From: Rhynochetos jubatus
Lineage: Eukaryota > Chordata > Aves > Eurypygiformes > Rhynochetidae
Length of the DNA stretch: 64,000 bases
Assembly (NCBI GenBank): GCA_027574665.1
Contig: CM050651.1
Coordinates: 3,969,501 to 4,033,500, forward strand
Direction of reading: 5' to 3'
Below, piece by piece: positions 53,946 through 64,000 of this stretch (positions within the stretch are counted from its first letter, which is position 1; each line of letters opens with the position of its first letter). A program made the translations under genes and the position numbers. Under the pieces are notes generated by a model, which saw nothing but the letters and a program-made list of their open reading frames with translations, was not told the DNA's origin and searched no databases.

Positions 53946-54490
53946 TGACATTTGAACAGTGCATTTGCATTCTCAGGAACCACAGGAACCTGAAGGTGCA
54001 CAAGTCCATGGGACCCGATGGAGCACATCCGCAGGTCCTGAAAGAACTGGCGGATGAGGCTGTGAAACCTTTATCCAGCATATTCAAAAAGTCATGGCAG
54101 ACTGGTGAAATTCCTGCTGACTGGAAAATGAGAAACATAACCCCCATCTTTAAAAAGGGAAAAAAGGAGGATCCAGGAAACTACAGGCCAGTCAGTCTCA
54201 CCTCTGTGCCTGGCAAGATCATGGAGCAGAGCCTCCTGGAAATCATCCTAAGGCACATGAAGAATGAGGAGGTGATTGGTGACAGCCAACATGGGTTCAC
54301 CAAGGGCAGATCATGCCTGACAAATTTGGTGGCCTTCTATGATGGGGTCATGACCTTGGTGGATAGAGGACAGCCAACTGACGTCATCTACCTGGACTTG
54401 TGCAAAGCCTTTGATACCGTCCCACATGACAGACCCTTGTCTCTAAACCGGAGAGGCATGGATTTGATGGATGGGCCGCTCAGTGGATAA
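53945..54490 (+). pseudogene. CR1 reverse transcriptase, N-terminal and finger/palm part
   Basis: A 181-codon open segment, the longest and clearest coding remnant outside the LTR chance frames. It shows the LINE RT landmarks: [10 protein letters not shown] near residues 23-32, [13 protein letters not shown] at 79-91, [12 protein letters not shown] at 113-124, and motif [14 protein letters not shown] at 149-161, which holds the first catalytic aspartate. After VPHD the frame is lost through an inserted base near 54428, so the last 20 or so residues are out of frame. The ATG start is accidental because the element is 5'-truncated. Family assignment to CR1 is very likely, but there is no function. 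Confidence 0.9.
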
Positions 54491-54522
54491 AAAACTGACT
54501 GACTGGTCGTACTCAGAGAGTT

Positions 54523-54849
54523 GTGGTCAAGGGCTCAGTGTCTGAGTGGAGACCAGTGACAAGCGGCGTTCCACAGGGGTCGGTGTTGGGACCTGTCCTG
54601 TTTAACATCTTCATCAGTGACGTGGACGGTGGCATCGAATGCACCCTCAGCAAGTTTGCTGACAACACCAAGCTGTGTGGTGCGGTCGACACGCTGAAGG
54701 GAAGGGATGGCATCCAGAGGGACCTTGACAGGCTGAAGACGTGGGCCTCTGCCAACCTCATGAAGTTCAACAAGGCCAAGTGCAAGGTCCTGCACCTGGG
54801 TCAGGGCCAATCCCAACTACAAGTACAGGCTGGGTGGAGAATGGATTGA
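54523..54849 (+). pseudogene. CR1 reverse transcriptase, palm part with FADN box
   Basis: This segment continues the RT in another frame. Motif B reads [15 protein letters not shown] at residues 14-28. The motif C box reads FADN at residues 45-48, because codon 48 (54664-54666) is AAC instead of GAC. The second active-site aspartate is therefore lost; it is intact in the fragment at 16.4 kb. Similarity continues to [10 protein letters not shown] near residue 95, then a frameshift near 54800 ends it, and the remaining residues are out of frame. Confidence 0.9.
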
Positions 54850-55284
54850 GAGCAGCCCTGAGGCGAAGGACCTGGGGGTACTGGTGGATGAAAAGCTGAA
54901 CATGAGCCTGCAGTGTGTGCTGGCAGCCCAGAAAGCCAACCGTATCCTGGGCTGTATCAGGAGAAGCATGTCCAGCAGGTTGAGGGAGGTGATTCTCCCC
55001 CTCTCCTCTGCTCTCATGAGACCCCACCTGGAGTGCTGTGTCCAGCTGTGGAGCCCTCAGCATCAGAAGGATATCGACCAGTTGGAGCGAGTCCAGAGGA
55101 GGCCACGAAGATGCTCAGAGGGCTGGAGCACGTCTGCTATGGGGACAGGCTGAGAGAATTGGGCTTGTTCAGCCTGGAGAAGAGAAGGCTTTGGGGAGAC
55201 CTTATTGCAGCCTTCCAGTACCTGAAGGGGGCCTACAAGGAAGCTGGGGGAGGGGGCTGGGGGGCTTTTTACAAAGACCTGTAG
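54800..55284 (+). pseudogene. CR1 polyprotein C-terminal remnant
   Basis: After the frameshift the CR1 reading continues through [52 protein letters not shown] and [10 protein letters not shown] further frame change near 55110 leads to [20 protein letters not shown] and [10 protein letters not shown], ending at a TAG at 55282-55284. This is the region downstream of the RT core that is typical of CR1 ORF2. The frame changes make it non-functional. Confidence 0.85.
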
Positions 55285-55560
55285 TGACGGGACAAGGGGT
55301 AATGGGTTTAAACTGAAAGTGGAGAGATTTACATTAGATATCAGGAAGAAATTCTTCACAGAGAGGGTGGTGAAGTACTGGAACAGGTTGCCCAGAGAAG
55401 CTGTGGATGCCCCATCCCTGGGAGTGTCCAAGGCCAGGCTGGATGAGGCTTTGAGCCACCTGATCTAGTGGAGGGTGTCCCTGCCCATGGCAGGGGAGTT
55501 GGAACTAGATGGTCTTTAAGGTCCCTTCCAACCGAAACCATTCTATGATCCTATGATTCT
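55285..55560 (+). repeat. CR1 3' untranslated region and terminal repeat
   Basis: Non-coding CR1 tail with conserved text such as AGATTTACATTAGATATCAG, GAACAGGTTGCCCAGAGAAG and GGAGTTGGAACTAGATGG. It closes with two degenerate ATTCTATG units at 55539-55560. In CR1 biology this 3' end is what the reverse transcriptase recognises to begin copying. Confidence 0.9.
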
Positions 55561-55612
55561 TTTTACATCCTTAAGCTAGAAACTTTTAGCAAAAAATTAC
55601 CTCCTTAAAACA

Positions 55613-55657
55613 AACAAACAAACAAAAAAACCAAAAAACCAAACACAACCCCCCCAC
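55613..55657. repeat. (CAAA)n / A/C-rich tract
   Basis: CAAA units followed by AAACC blocks and a C7 run, about 50 bp downstream of the CR1 3' end. Confidence 0.85.
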
Positions 55658-56759
55658 ATAATTAGACTAATTTCTTCTGGGATAAAAAGAGACAAAAGAT
55701 TCAAGAGACAGTTTAGAAACCACTAGGTCAGCACTGCAGCAGCTGTTTTACCAGTGAAGGCTCTGTATACAAAAGTATGAAGGCTTGCTCACTGTTTCTG
55801 CTACCATGTATTGCAAGAGAAGAATTACAATAGAAAGTGGAAATGTCAGCATTGCGGTACAGTTGCAGACAAATAACAGGTGTTGTATTGACTATAAGTT
55901 CATAGAGACAGAAGATTATTTCTCTTTGTTTGCTATATGTTGACTTCCATTAGAAACACAGCACAAGATTCTGTGTTGTCTAAGTGCTTTTTAGAAGCTT
56001 CATAGTAAGTGTGATTTCTTTCACTTTCTTTGCACTAGAGTACACTGCATCTTTAGTCACCTTCTGAACTGTTCACAAACTTAGCATCTAAGAAACTCTT
56101 AGACTACTCCTTCATTTCAGCTTTGTTTAACCTAGAAAGACAACAGTGAAAAAAAGCAAACAGATGAGTACACAGTGAGAGACAGATGTAGAAGGGATGA
56201 CAGCAAAGTAGTGTGCAGAAGGCCTTTCAAGTCTTCAGCAAGATCCTCAAACAGGTATGAAATAGCTTAGGTTTGTTGACCTGGAGAATTTTTTGAAAGA
56301 CTCTTGTAGTAAGAATCTTGGGTTTGGATGTTTGTTCTGTTTCTGCACAAGACTATTGAAAACAAACACACATACTAAAGTATTTCCTTTTTCAATGTTT
56401 TTCAATTGTAATCAAGCAATAGTTTATAAACACAAGTGTATAAAAAGAATAAGGTACTGCTTTCTATTTTATCATTAAGGCTGAGTATAACACATGGCAG
56501 CACAGGCTTGTTACAAGACTGTGAAAGAGTAAAGCTGCTGAACTGTTTAAAGTTTTCCATGTTTTGAGTGACCTTAGAAAAGTCCTTTGATTTCCATGAT
56601 TGAGAATATGGGCGTCATACACTATTCTTTCAAACTCAGTTTCTCAATGAAACTGTAGCATTCTTGAGATCTGCTGAGATTTAGAAAAATTAAGCACTAA
56701 ATGAAGTGATCCTAAGAAACTGGCTGAAAAGTATTACTTAAACTAGTCAGAGTTAAATT

Positions 56760-56835
56760 CAGGAAACAAACAAATAAACAAACAAACAAAACCAACCAAC
56801 CAACCAAAAAATTTAAAAAAACCCAAAAAAAGGAA
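56760..56835. repeat. (CAAA)n then (CCAA)n tract
   Basis: Imperfect CAAA/TAAA units pass into four CCAA units and then A-rich sequence with CCC. The minus-strand open frame through it is an artefact of the repeat. Confidence 0.85.
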
Positions 56836-57623
56836 AAGCCAGTACATAAGTGTATCATGTGTATTAAGTATAGATGTTTCTTTCAGTTGAGATCTATGTA
56901 TAGATTTCACATCCTTTCCACCATCCAAAAAAAACCCCGAACAATCTCTAAAACAACCATTAGTTGCACAGTTAAGGCACTCTTGTGGAGATACTAAGAT
57001 TTTAACAATAAGATTAAATTCTGTTGATACAGCTAATGTAAGAATTGAATAATGAAAATCTAAAAAATATTTAACAAAGATAAAATAAAATCAGTTCCAG
57101 GCTCCTGATGACCCTCTGCATGGTAGAGGTCTGTAGTGCAGGAAGTTCCTAAGCCTGAGCATTGCTGAACGTCAGATGTCATGTCCTGCAAGACCGTCCT
57201 TTGCACTCCCTACTCTGTGTCATAATGAAAGGGTCCTGGTTAAGACCTGGACATTAATGCAGATTCCTCTACAGCCTTGTCACACCTTTTTCAGTGCACC
57301 CGTGGTCTTTTTTGGACTGTGGTTAACCATGATGCTGCTCTGCCCACTTCAATGGGGAGCTCTTGTGCTACACCAGTGTTCATCTTGTAAAGGTGAACTG
57401 CATGGGATTTGTAGCTCCAGGTAGCTTCGGTGGCTTGTGTGTGTATATGTGAGTGTGGACACTGATAATGTTCTGTCCATGCTCTAATAGAAACAGACTC
57501 CTTTAATAAATTGAAAGCTAATTGTCACCCCTCCACCACAATTCCCCCAGTTAATTACCTTTCTCCTTCAGATTAGTCATAAATTAGATTTCCCAGGTGA
57601 CTGAGCAAAGCAGTCCATGTACT

Positions 57624-57645
57624 TTTGAGTACTCTTTGAGTACTC
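57624..57645. repeat. 11-bp exact tandem duplication
   Basis: TTTGAGTACTC occurs twice in a row without mismatch. Each unit contains the palindrome GAGTACTC. A second small exact duplication, ACTATGAT twice, lies at 57733-57748. Confidence 0.9.
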
Positions 57646-59265
57646 GGACTTGATATTTCTACTTGTAAAATGGTGTAATGACCCTTCTCTAATTTTCAAA
57701 CGTAAGGCTTGTTCTACTGTGTTCTCAAAAGAACTATGATACTATGATGTTGAGTGCCTTAGAAATGCCTATGCATAAATGAGCACCAGCAGTAAGGCCT
57801 TGAGTGGGATCCAAGGGCCCTCGGATGTTCTAAGTGTGGTGAACAGTCCACAGAAAGAAGCATGCACAACCGCGGTAAAGGTTATTTCCTTCTCTTGCTC
57901 AGTATCTAAGTGAATTCTAATTTTATTATGAAATACAAAACCAACAAAATGTAGAGGCTTGGCCTTTGAATCCAGCAGAATGGGTCTGCTACCTGCAGCG
58001 CGATCTGCTTGCCAACCAACTGAACAGGTTCCAAGCAATTTGGAACATCTCGCTGTTGTTTAAGGCATAAATGGTTTCATGGCAGCTGGGATGAATACAT
58101 TTCATATTTGAAATGAATATTCTGCAGTTGTGCCAGTGGAGGAAATAAAAAATTACTGTACAGCAGTTTATTAGACATGACCATTAGTACCACCATCAGA
58201 GTTAAATGGAACCCATTCTGAAACAAAAGTGTTAGATTACTAACAGATACAAATAAATTCCTAGAATATTTTTTTACAAATAGTACAGTAATAATTTCTC
58301 ACTAATGTGTTAAAAAATCCTTGGGGATATTCTTCTCAGCACTTGGATCCCAATTCTCTTCCTATAGCTATTTTCATGTTTCCCTTGAGCAATGCTGACA
58401 ATACAAGACCTCAGATGTGTGTGTCTTGAGAAATGCAAAAGAAAACAAGATGCTACCTCTGATGGTGTATTTCCACAGTTTTCAATTTGTAGACTGCAGT
58501 TTCCTGATGGGTTGTTAGTTATTTTCAGGAAGTCAGCTAAAGAAAAGGAGAGAAGTTGTTTATCTGCTATACAACAAGATTTGTGAAGGTTTCAAGACTA
58601 CCAAAAGGAGGGACACTCCCCACTCCCAGTGTTTATAAATCAGAAATTAAACTGAAAAATACCAGTACAGCCAAAAACCAGCTTGATGGGTACATGGACA
58701 ACTGGATAATTTATTACGCATTTTCCAGTGTGTCCAAGAGTATATGACAAGTTTTAACTTCCCATAAACTAAGGAAGTGTTAAGATAAAATTATGGTTAA
58801 TGTATGATCTAATTGTGTGGGCTTCCAGCCTGACATTTAGCTGAGATTATAGTGAAGAATAGCTGGAGTTTTAAGAGTATCATTGATTTCATTAGGCATT
58901 ACACAGATGCGCTTTTCTACCATAACTTTCAAGGTTGTTCCATTGTTACTATCCACTCATAAACACATAGTGGTGGTTGTCAAACTGAAAAGCAGAAAAC
59001 ACAACTTTTAAACTCAGTGGGGGAAAAAAAAACCCCAAACATAATAAACTAGCACCCAAACAATAGTGTTTTTCCAAACCAAGGTACATCTATCTGTAAT
59101 GGTTGCTACATGGTTTGAATAGTGGACAGGCTGCAAGTATGTCCTCTGTGGGGAGAGGCTGGGGCTGTTCTGTGCCAGGCACAGCTGGTTCCACTCAGCT
59201 ACAACGGGCCTGCCTGCCACATGGCATGGATCAGCCCCCCAGTGGGTGGTGTCTGGTGGAACTTG

Positions 59266-59273
59266 TATTTAAG
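59266..59273 (+). promoter_or_regulatory. TATA-like box of LTR copy 2
   Basis: TATTTAAG, preceded by GC-rich U3-like sequence. It is positioned like CATATTTA at 14954-14961 in the related LTR. Activity today is unlikely given the divergence. Confidence 0.45.
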
Positions 59274-59740
59274 AAAGGGCAAAAAAAAATGCCAGGATGA
59301 GGAAGAAAGAGTAAGAAACTGTTGCAGACACTAAGGTCAGTGAAGAAGTGATGGGGGAAGGAGCAGCTCCTGGTTCCAGAGCAGAGATTTCCCTTTAGGC
59401 CCTGGAGGACCCCACACTGTAGGAGATGGTTATTTCCTGAAGGAACTGCAGTCCATGGAGAGGAATCCATGCAAGAACAGTTTTATCCTGAATGACTGCA
59501 AGCCATGGGAAGGATGCATGCTGGAGCAAAGGAAAAGTGAGAGGAGGAAGGAGCAGTGCAGAGCTGTTATGGGTTGACCACAGCCCCCATTCCTCATCCC
59601 CTTGCACCACTTGGGATGGTGGCAGGTGGAAAAGTCAGGAATGGAGGTATGAAATATGCATCTGGAAAGAAGGGTTGGTGTGGGAGGAAAATGTTTCAGA
59701 TTTTGTCTTTGTTTATCACTACCCAATGGTTTTAATTTGC

Positions 59741-59746
59741 AATAAA
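59741..59746 (+). terminator. LTR polyadenylation signal AATAAA
   Basis: Canonical hexamer about 475 bp after the TATA-like box, in the T-rich part of the LTR, followed by AATTAATTTTCC. The equivalent stretch of the LTR at 15.7 kb has lost the hexamer. Confidence 0.55.
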
Positions 59747-60094
59747 TTAAATTAATTTTCCTCAAGTCAAGCCGATTTTGTCTATGACGATGGCTAGTAT
59801 GTGATCTTCCTGTCTTTGTCTTGACCCACAAGCCCTTCCATCTTATTTTCTTCCTCTGTCCTGTTGGGGAGGGGGAATAAGAGTGTGATTGTGCCAGATT
59901 TTGTCTTTTATCAAGCTTAAGCTACAACACTGTCCATAGACAGAGGGGTTTGGTTATGTTTTTATTTATTTCATTTTACTTCTGGTGTGGTTTTGGTGTT
60001 ACTTGATGTCTTTTCACTGTATTCACGAGTCTTCTGTTCCAGAGCAGGATAAACCTCTAGTTAGGATACAAAGGGAAAAAAGATACAGGTAAGA

Positions 60095-60100
<6 letters not shown>

Positions 60101-60124
<24 letters not shown>
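60101..60124. repeat. Poly-A tract (A24)
   Basis: An uninterrupted run of 24 A following AAGATTATTT. No retrocopy body was recognised upstream. Confidence 0.9.
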
Positions 60125-60126
<2 letters not shown>

Positions 60127-60881
60127 CCACCTTTAGATTTCACTTCAGAGTATGTTTTGCTGTTTTGCCTTTGGTTTATCTTTTTTTGAGGATTAAGAAC
60201 ATAAACTGAAATTGTCTGAGGCAGAAAAATATACCTTTATCAAAAGAATAGCGACTGAGGAAAATTTTGTATTTCTATAAAGCAGAGATTTTTCCATTAC
60301 AGCTGAAGAAATGGGGATCCTTATTGCAAGTCAATGAGTTATCATATTTTAGAAGAAGAAAAAATACAGTTAATATATTTGGATGCATTAAAAATGGATT
60401 CTTATTATTGCTGTTGGATTCTATTAAACATTTTTCTTTCATGGGAATTCCATAGAAAATATAATGGCTTTCCTTTTTACAAATCTACTCAAATCAATTG
60501 TGTTCTACATCTGCAGCCTTTCTTTTTCACTTAAGATGTATGATATGAGTGTTGAGACGTGGTATTTCCCCTTGCTAGCAAATAATTTGCTATTTTGTCC
60601 ACTCTATCACCTTTGATTTTGCAGTGACTCTTTAATCATGTAGAGTCTTTGATATTTGTCTGATAGGTATTAAGAAAGGTGTTGCAAATACATCTTCCTA
60701 GAATCTGCAGTAGAAGAAGGATGATGTTCACAACCCCAAAGGCACTTTTAATATGCTCTGTGGTAAGTACGTAACACTTGTTTAAACATTTCTTTTGATA
60801 TATACCTAGGACTACTCTGTAATTCTAATCATCTACGCAATCTCTCTCTGGACCTTCTTAACACAGGTTTGTATATGTCTA

Positions 60882-60950
60882 TACCTATACATATATATGT
60901 ATGTGTGAGAGTATGTGTTTGTATATCTATCTCTGTATATATATCTGTAT
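60882..60950. repeat. TA/TG-rich microsatellite-like tract
   Basis: Interrupted TATATATG, GTATGTGTG and TATCTATCTCTG blocks; a degenerate dinucleotide/tetranucleotide repeat. Confidence 0.75.
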
Positions 60951-63838
60951 AAGATTCGTATTTCTTGAAGGAATTGTGGGGTTTTGTGTATGTTAGGAGA
61001 AAACAACTTCTGTAACAGCACCATGTTATGTAGAATTCTATGAAGAAACTTCCATGTCCTAGGTATTCTTTAGCATGAAGTGATCAGCTACCTTGATGTG
61101 TGTTTAACATGCATTCATATATTCGTTATTAAGAACTGCATGATACATCATCACTGCAAACCAAGTAGATTATTTCGGTATGGATAAAATGAATGAATTT
61201 TCACTTTTGGCAAAAACAAAGATCAGTAAAATAAATCTGAAGCTGAGCAACATTCCTTGCCCCTCCAGAGGAAAAGTAAAAATTTAACTCCCTATTTCCA
61301 CATAATAGTACTGCAGAGCCACACTATTTAAATATATTTCTGGCCATATTCCTACCTCCTTATGACAACAAGTGAAAGCATCTACTGTTCATCAAAAGCA
61401 AAAAAATATTTATAGGTGGATAACTCATTTCGTGGTTTTATGCTGATTTTGCACAAAACAAAACCTTGCACAGCTGCTCTTTGGAAGATAAAAAGGATTC
61501 AAATTGCTGTGGCAGACTTGTGAGTGGAAATGTGTTCAGATGTTTAGCGAATCAAATCACATGGGGAAAGGGTAGGTTTTATTTGCTGTGGATTGTTTGC
61601 CTCCAGAAAGATTTTATCCTTTACTTATTCTTAATTGATTAGCTCTTCCTCGTAGGTAGAGGTTTTTTGCTACTATAGAATGCATGGAATGGAAGAATAA
61701 ATAAGTATTTTAAGAAGTTCACTCTGTAATCACCAAAAGAGACATCCACAGTGACAACTTTGCTAAAGAAACAGTTAGAAATGGTTAGCTTACTGGTGTT
61801 TTGATAGTGGTCCTGGTTTTATGTCCATGATTCACTTGCATTTTCTAGGCACTTACAAAATGTCCATCACCTTGCACAAATGGGGGACACAGCCTTCTTT
61901 GAAGTAAGTGTGGATGTTCGATAAGAAGACGAGTAATTATTGGCTATAGAACTAATTATTTCATAGTTACACTGCTATATTAGAAAAATGCTTTATTGAA
62001 GGGGAATACAGCAAGTGAATATAAGCAGAGATAAGGAGATAACTAAGAAGGAAAAATAGATTTTATTTAAATGAGTTGTGGAATATTTTTTTCTGCACAG
62101 AATCTAAATGTGCTACTTGAAAGATTGAATTTTCTTCAAAATTGCTGCCCTATTCTGAAATGAATGTAAAGGTAAGCTGAATTTCTCCTGAGGTTCTCAA
62201 AATTACTCATCATCTAGATTTTATGGTGTCAGCATGATGGAGACCATGTCAGTCATTTCTTCTCGCTGCTTGATTTACTAGGAGACATGTCATGAAATTC
62301 ACCTGGCCTGCAAATCGGATCTGAAGAGGTGGAGGAGGACAATGACATGACTTCTAGCAGTCAGTCATTCATTATATAGAAATATCCTTCAAAAGATCTG
62401 TGCCTGCCTCGGGTGAAATAGATGTCAAATTTGCCCGAAGGATATGGATCAAAGACTACTGCCAACTCATACTACACACATAAAAACATCCTACAGCTGA
62501 ATTGCACTTTTCCTACTGAAGCAAAGTTTCTCCTTGTGTGGATGTTGCATAAAATACATATTTTCATCAGTTGAAAATGTATTTTAATCATTTCCACTGA
62601 CCTCACAATTTCCTCTATGGAAAAAAAGAGAAATATTATATAAGATAATTGGCACTGTTCGACTAATTCTTGCTGTCTCAGACCTATGGGAAGAAATGAA
62701 GTTTAATCAGTGTGCAGGGGATTTTTTAACTGGTCAAGGGTCTGTTTGACACTAACTTTTCAACTATTGTTTCACTACTGATTCTGTCTGTTAGGAAAAA
62801 CCCACAACTCTGTGGTCACGTTATGCCTCCTGCAAGGTTGGTCCCATCTTCTTGCTGCTATTAACTTATTTCCTTTAATTCTGATGAGTGTTCTAGGCTC
62901 CTTGGACATGGGAGGAAAGGGAAGTTTATTCCCTCACAAATCCAGAAATTCATGCCCTTGTCTCCAAAGAGCAGATAAGAAAATTATTACTGTAGTTCTA
63001 ACTCGGGATGCCTGAGATGTCTCATCTACATCTGAATACTAATGCCCAAAATGCATTTTTCCCCCATACACTTTTTCCTAGTTGACCCGTGATAGTTATT
63101 TCTCTGTGCCAGAGTAAGAGGGACTGCCCAAGACCTAACTTGAAGTTAAAAACCGTTAAACAAAGATACAAAACCTCTGATGCACAAGTGCTTCTATTTC
63201 CTCGTGCAGGTAATTCATTGTTCAGTGATATTGGATATATTGCCTTTCAAAACAGCATAAATTATTCAGTAAGCTGAAGAGCCTTTTGCCTTTTTGTAGA
63301 ACACTGACTTTCTCCCCTCCCATCCATCACCACTACAAAAGTCAGGAAAGCTAAAACTCTGAAACTTTATGCAAAGCTTTATAATTCTTTTGTTTTACCA
63401 TTCCAAGTGTTGTTTTTCCTAATATAGACAAAATATTCTTGCCAGTTCAGAAGATAAGACTTCATTCTTTTATACACAATGACGTGAACAGAAAAACATT
63501 TAAGACATAAAATGGAGATAATTTTTATGGTAATATCACAGCACCCCGGAATATTTTGAATATTTGTTGAAAGAAACTAACGAATGTGAGAAAAGTCTGT
63601 CCTAAAGCATTTAATTTTTAATTTTGAGAAGAATGTTTTTATTTAGCTTCTCATGTCTATTTCATTCATTCATGCTTATTTTAATTAGCTATTGGGAAAA
63701 AAATCTAATGTTGCTCTTTCCCAGTGCACAATGCCCTTTTTGCTTCTGCCAAGTATGGCATGTATAAGAAAAACAGCAGAGTTGCTTGAGTCATCCAGGA
63801 AATCCACTTTTAAAATGAAGAATTCTAAGTACAGAAGT

Positions 63839-64000
63839 TCACAGAATCATAGAATGGTTTATAGAAAGTAGTAATGGTAGTAGTAGTATTGGAATAAATA
63901 AGAACTTCAAATAAACTGCAATTTTGTAACTAAGCAATTGTTTTTTACATCATATTGCTTAAAAAATATTTTTGGTTGGAAGGGTACCATGAGAAGTAAA
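63839..64000 (-). mobile_element. Possible CR1 3' end, minus strand, interrupted
   Basis: TCACAGAATCATAGAATGG at 63839-63857, followed by TTT, is the reverse complement of a CR1 3' terminus with the ATTCTATG-type repeat. The text expected next, a TTTGGTTGGAAGGG-like stretch, appears only at 63971-63984. About 112 bp of unrelated AT-rich sequence lies between, including an 8-bp inverted repeat (63931-63938 with 63954-63961). The element would continue past the window edge. The first part is convincing. Joining it to the second part is inference. Confidence 0.5.

Larger units (their letters stand above)
53946..55560 (+). mobile_element. CR1 LINE, 5'-truncated, 1.6 kb
   Basis: A non-LTR retrotransposon copy containing most of the reverse transcriptase domain, the C-terminal region and the 3' untranslated tail. 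The 5' part, including the endonuclease domain and ORF1, is absent, as in most LINE copies. The coding part is broken by at least three frameshifts (near 54428, 54800 and 55110). The 3' end reads through AAGGTCCCTTCCAACC and CATTCTATGATCCTATGATT, the CR1 hallmark of ATTCTATG-like terminal repeats. The copy is inactive. Its variant text shared with the fragment at 16.1 kb points to one subfamily. It is much GC-richer than the flanking DNA. Confidence 0.95.
55561..59099. other. AT-rich non-coding stretch, no gene recognised
   Basis: Open frames are all below 90 codons and without domains. A/C-rich tracts lie at 55613-55657 and 56760-56835, and an 11-bp tandem duplication at 57624-57645. The 57110-57430 segment is moderately GC-rich, with an 82-codon plus-strand frame of no recognisable character. 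Confidence 0.6.
59100..59929 (+). mobile_element. Diverged solo LTR, family A relative (copy 2)
   Basis: This block shares several anchors with the LTR at 14.8-15.9 kb in the same order: GCAGACAC followed by AAGGTCAGTGAAGAAG, CCAGAGCAGAGATT, a reduced GGAGCAG-type array, TGACCACA(G/A)CCCCCATTCC, CTTGACCCACAAG, and CTCTGTCCTGTTGGGGAGG. A TATA-like TATTTAAG lies at 59266-59273 and a canonical AATAAA at 59741-59746, the expected order for U3/R promoter and polyadenylation signals. The end is placed at GCTACAACA (59929) from its CA terminus. The start near 59100 is uncertain because the first 150 bp are diverged from copy 1. No retroviral coding sequence adjoins it. The several short frames inside it (59103-59831, both strands) are chance frames. 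Confidence 0.7.
59930..63838. other. AT-rich non-coding stretch, no gene recognised
   Basis: No open frame above about 70 codons. Features seen are an A24 run at 60101-60124 and a TA/TG-rich tract at about 60882-60950. The rest is unique-looking AT-rich sequence. Confidence 0.6.

Noticed and set aside
54513-55431. Long minus-strand frames opposite the CR1
   Set aside because: Antisense shadows of the plus-strand CR1 reverse transcriptase and 3' tail.
57176-57424. 82-codon plus-strand frame with a hydrophobic segment
   Set aside because: Isolated, with no known motif. A hydrophobic stretch alone is common by chance in T-rich frames.

Overview
This window looks like AT-rich, non-coding nuclear DNA from a bird, either intergenic or deep intron. 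The avian call rests on the repeats. There are CR1-type LINE copies ending in ATTCTATG-like 3' repeats, and GC-richer solo LTRs of the kind common in bird genomes. I saw no Alu, L1 or other mammalian repeats and no bacterial gene organisation. I found no intact protein-coding gene, tRNA, rRNA or CRISPR array. Nearly all open frames are short chance frames or lie inside repeats.

Layout. Positions 1-14767 are AT-rich unique-looking sequence with homopolymer and microsatellite tracts. At 14768-15889 lies a plus-strand solo LTR with a degenerate ~48-bp internal tandem array. It is followed 214 bp later by an RT-coding CR1 fragment (16104-16638) that has lost its 3' end and abuts a GTT-rich tract. 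Positions 16730-36960 are AT-rich with small hairpins, short tandem duplications and a G-quadruplex-prone tract (35760-35793). At 36962-37905 a cluster of three plus-strand open segments, broken by a frameshift and stops, looks like a decayed coding sequence that I cannot identify. Positions 37906-52324 are again AT-rich and carry one 110-bp CR1 tail (42693-42802). At 52325-53108 is a minus-strand solo LTR of a second family. At 53946-55560 is the best CR1 copy, a 5'-truncated reverse transcriptase pseudogene with its 3' end. At about 59100-59929 is a second, diverged plus-strand LTR related to the first. The last 160 bases hold what may be the start of a minus-strand CR1 split by about 112 bp.

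There are no pathways or operons here. The content is a history of retroelement insertion and decay in a gene-poor region. The items most worth a second look are the unidentified decayed reading frames near 37 kb, the LTR tandem array and its size change between copies, the RT active-site substitution in the larger CR1, and the G-quadruplex tract. LTR and CR1 identities come from recognising family hallmarks by eye and were not confirmed by any search.
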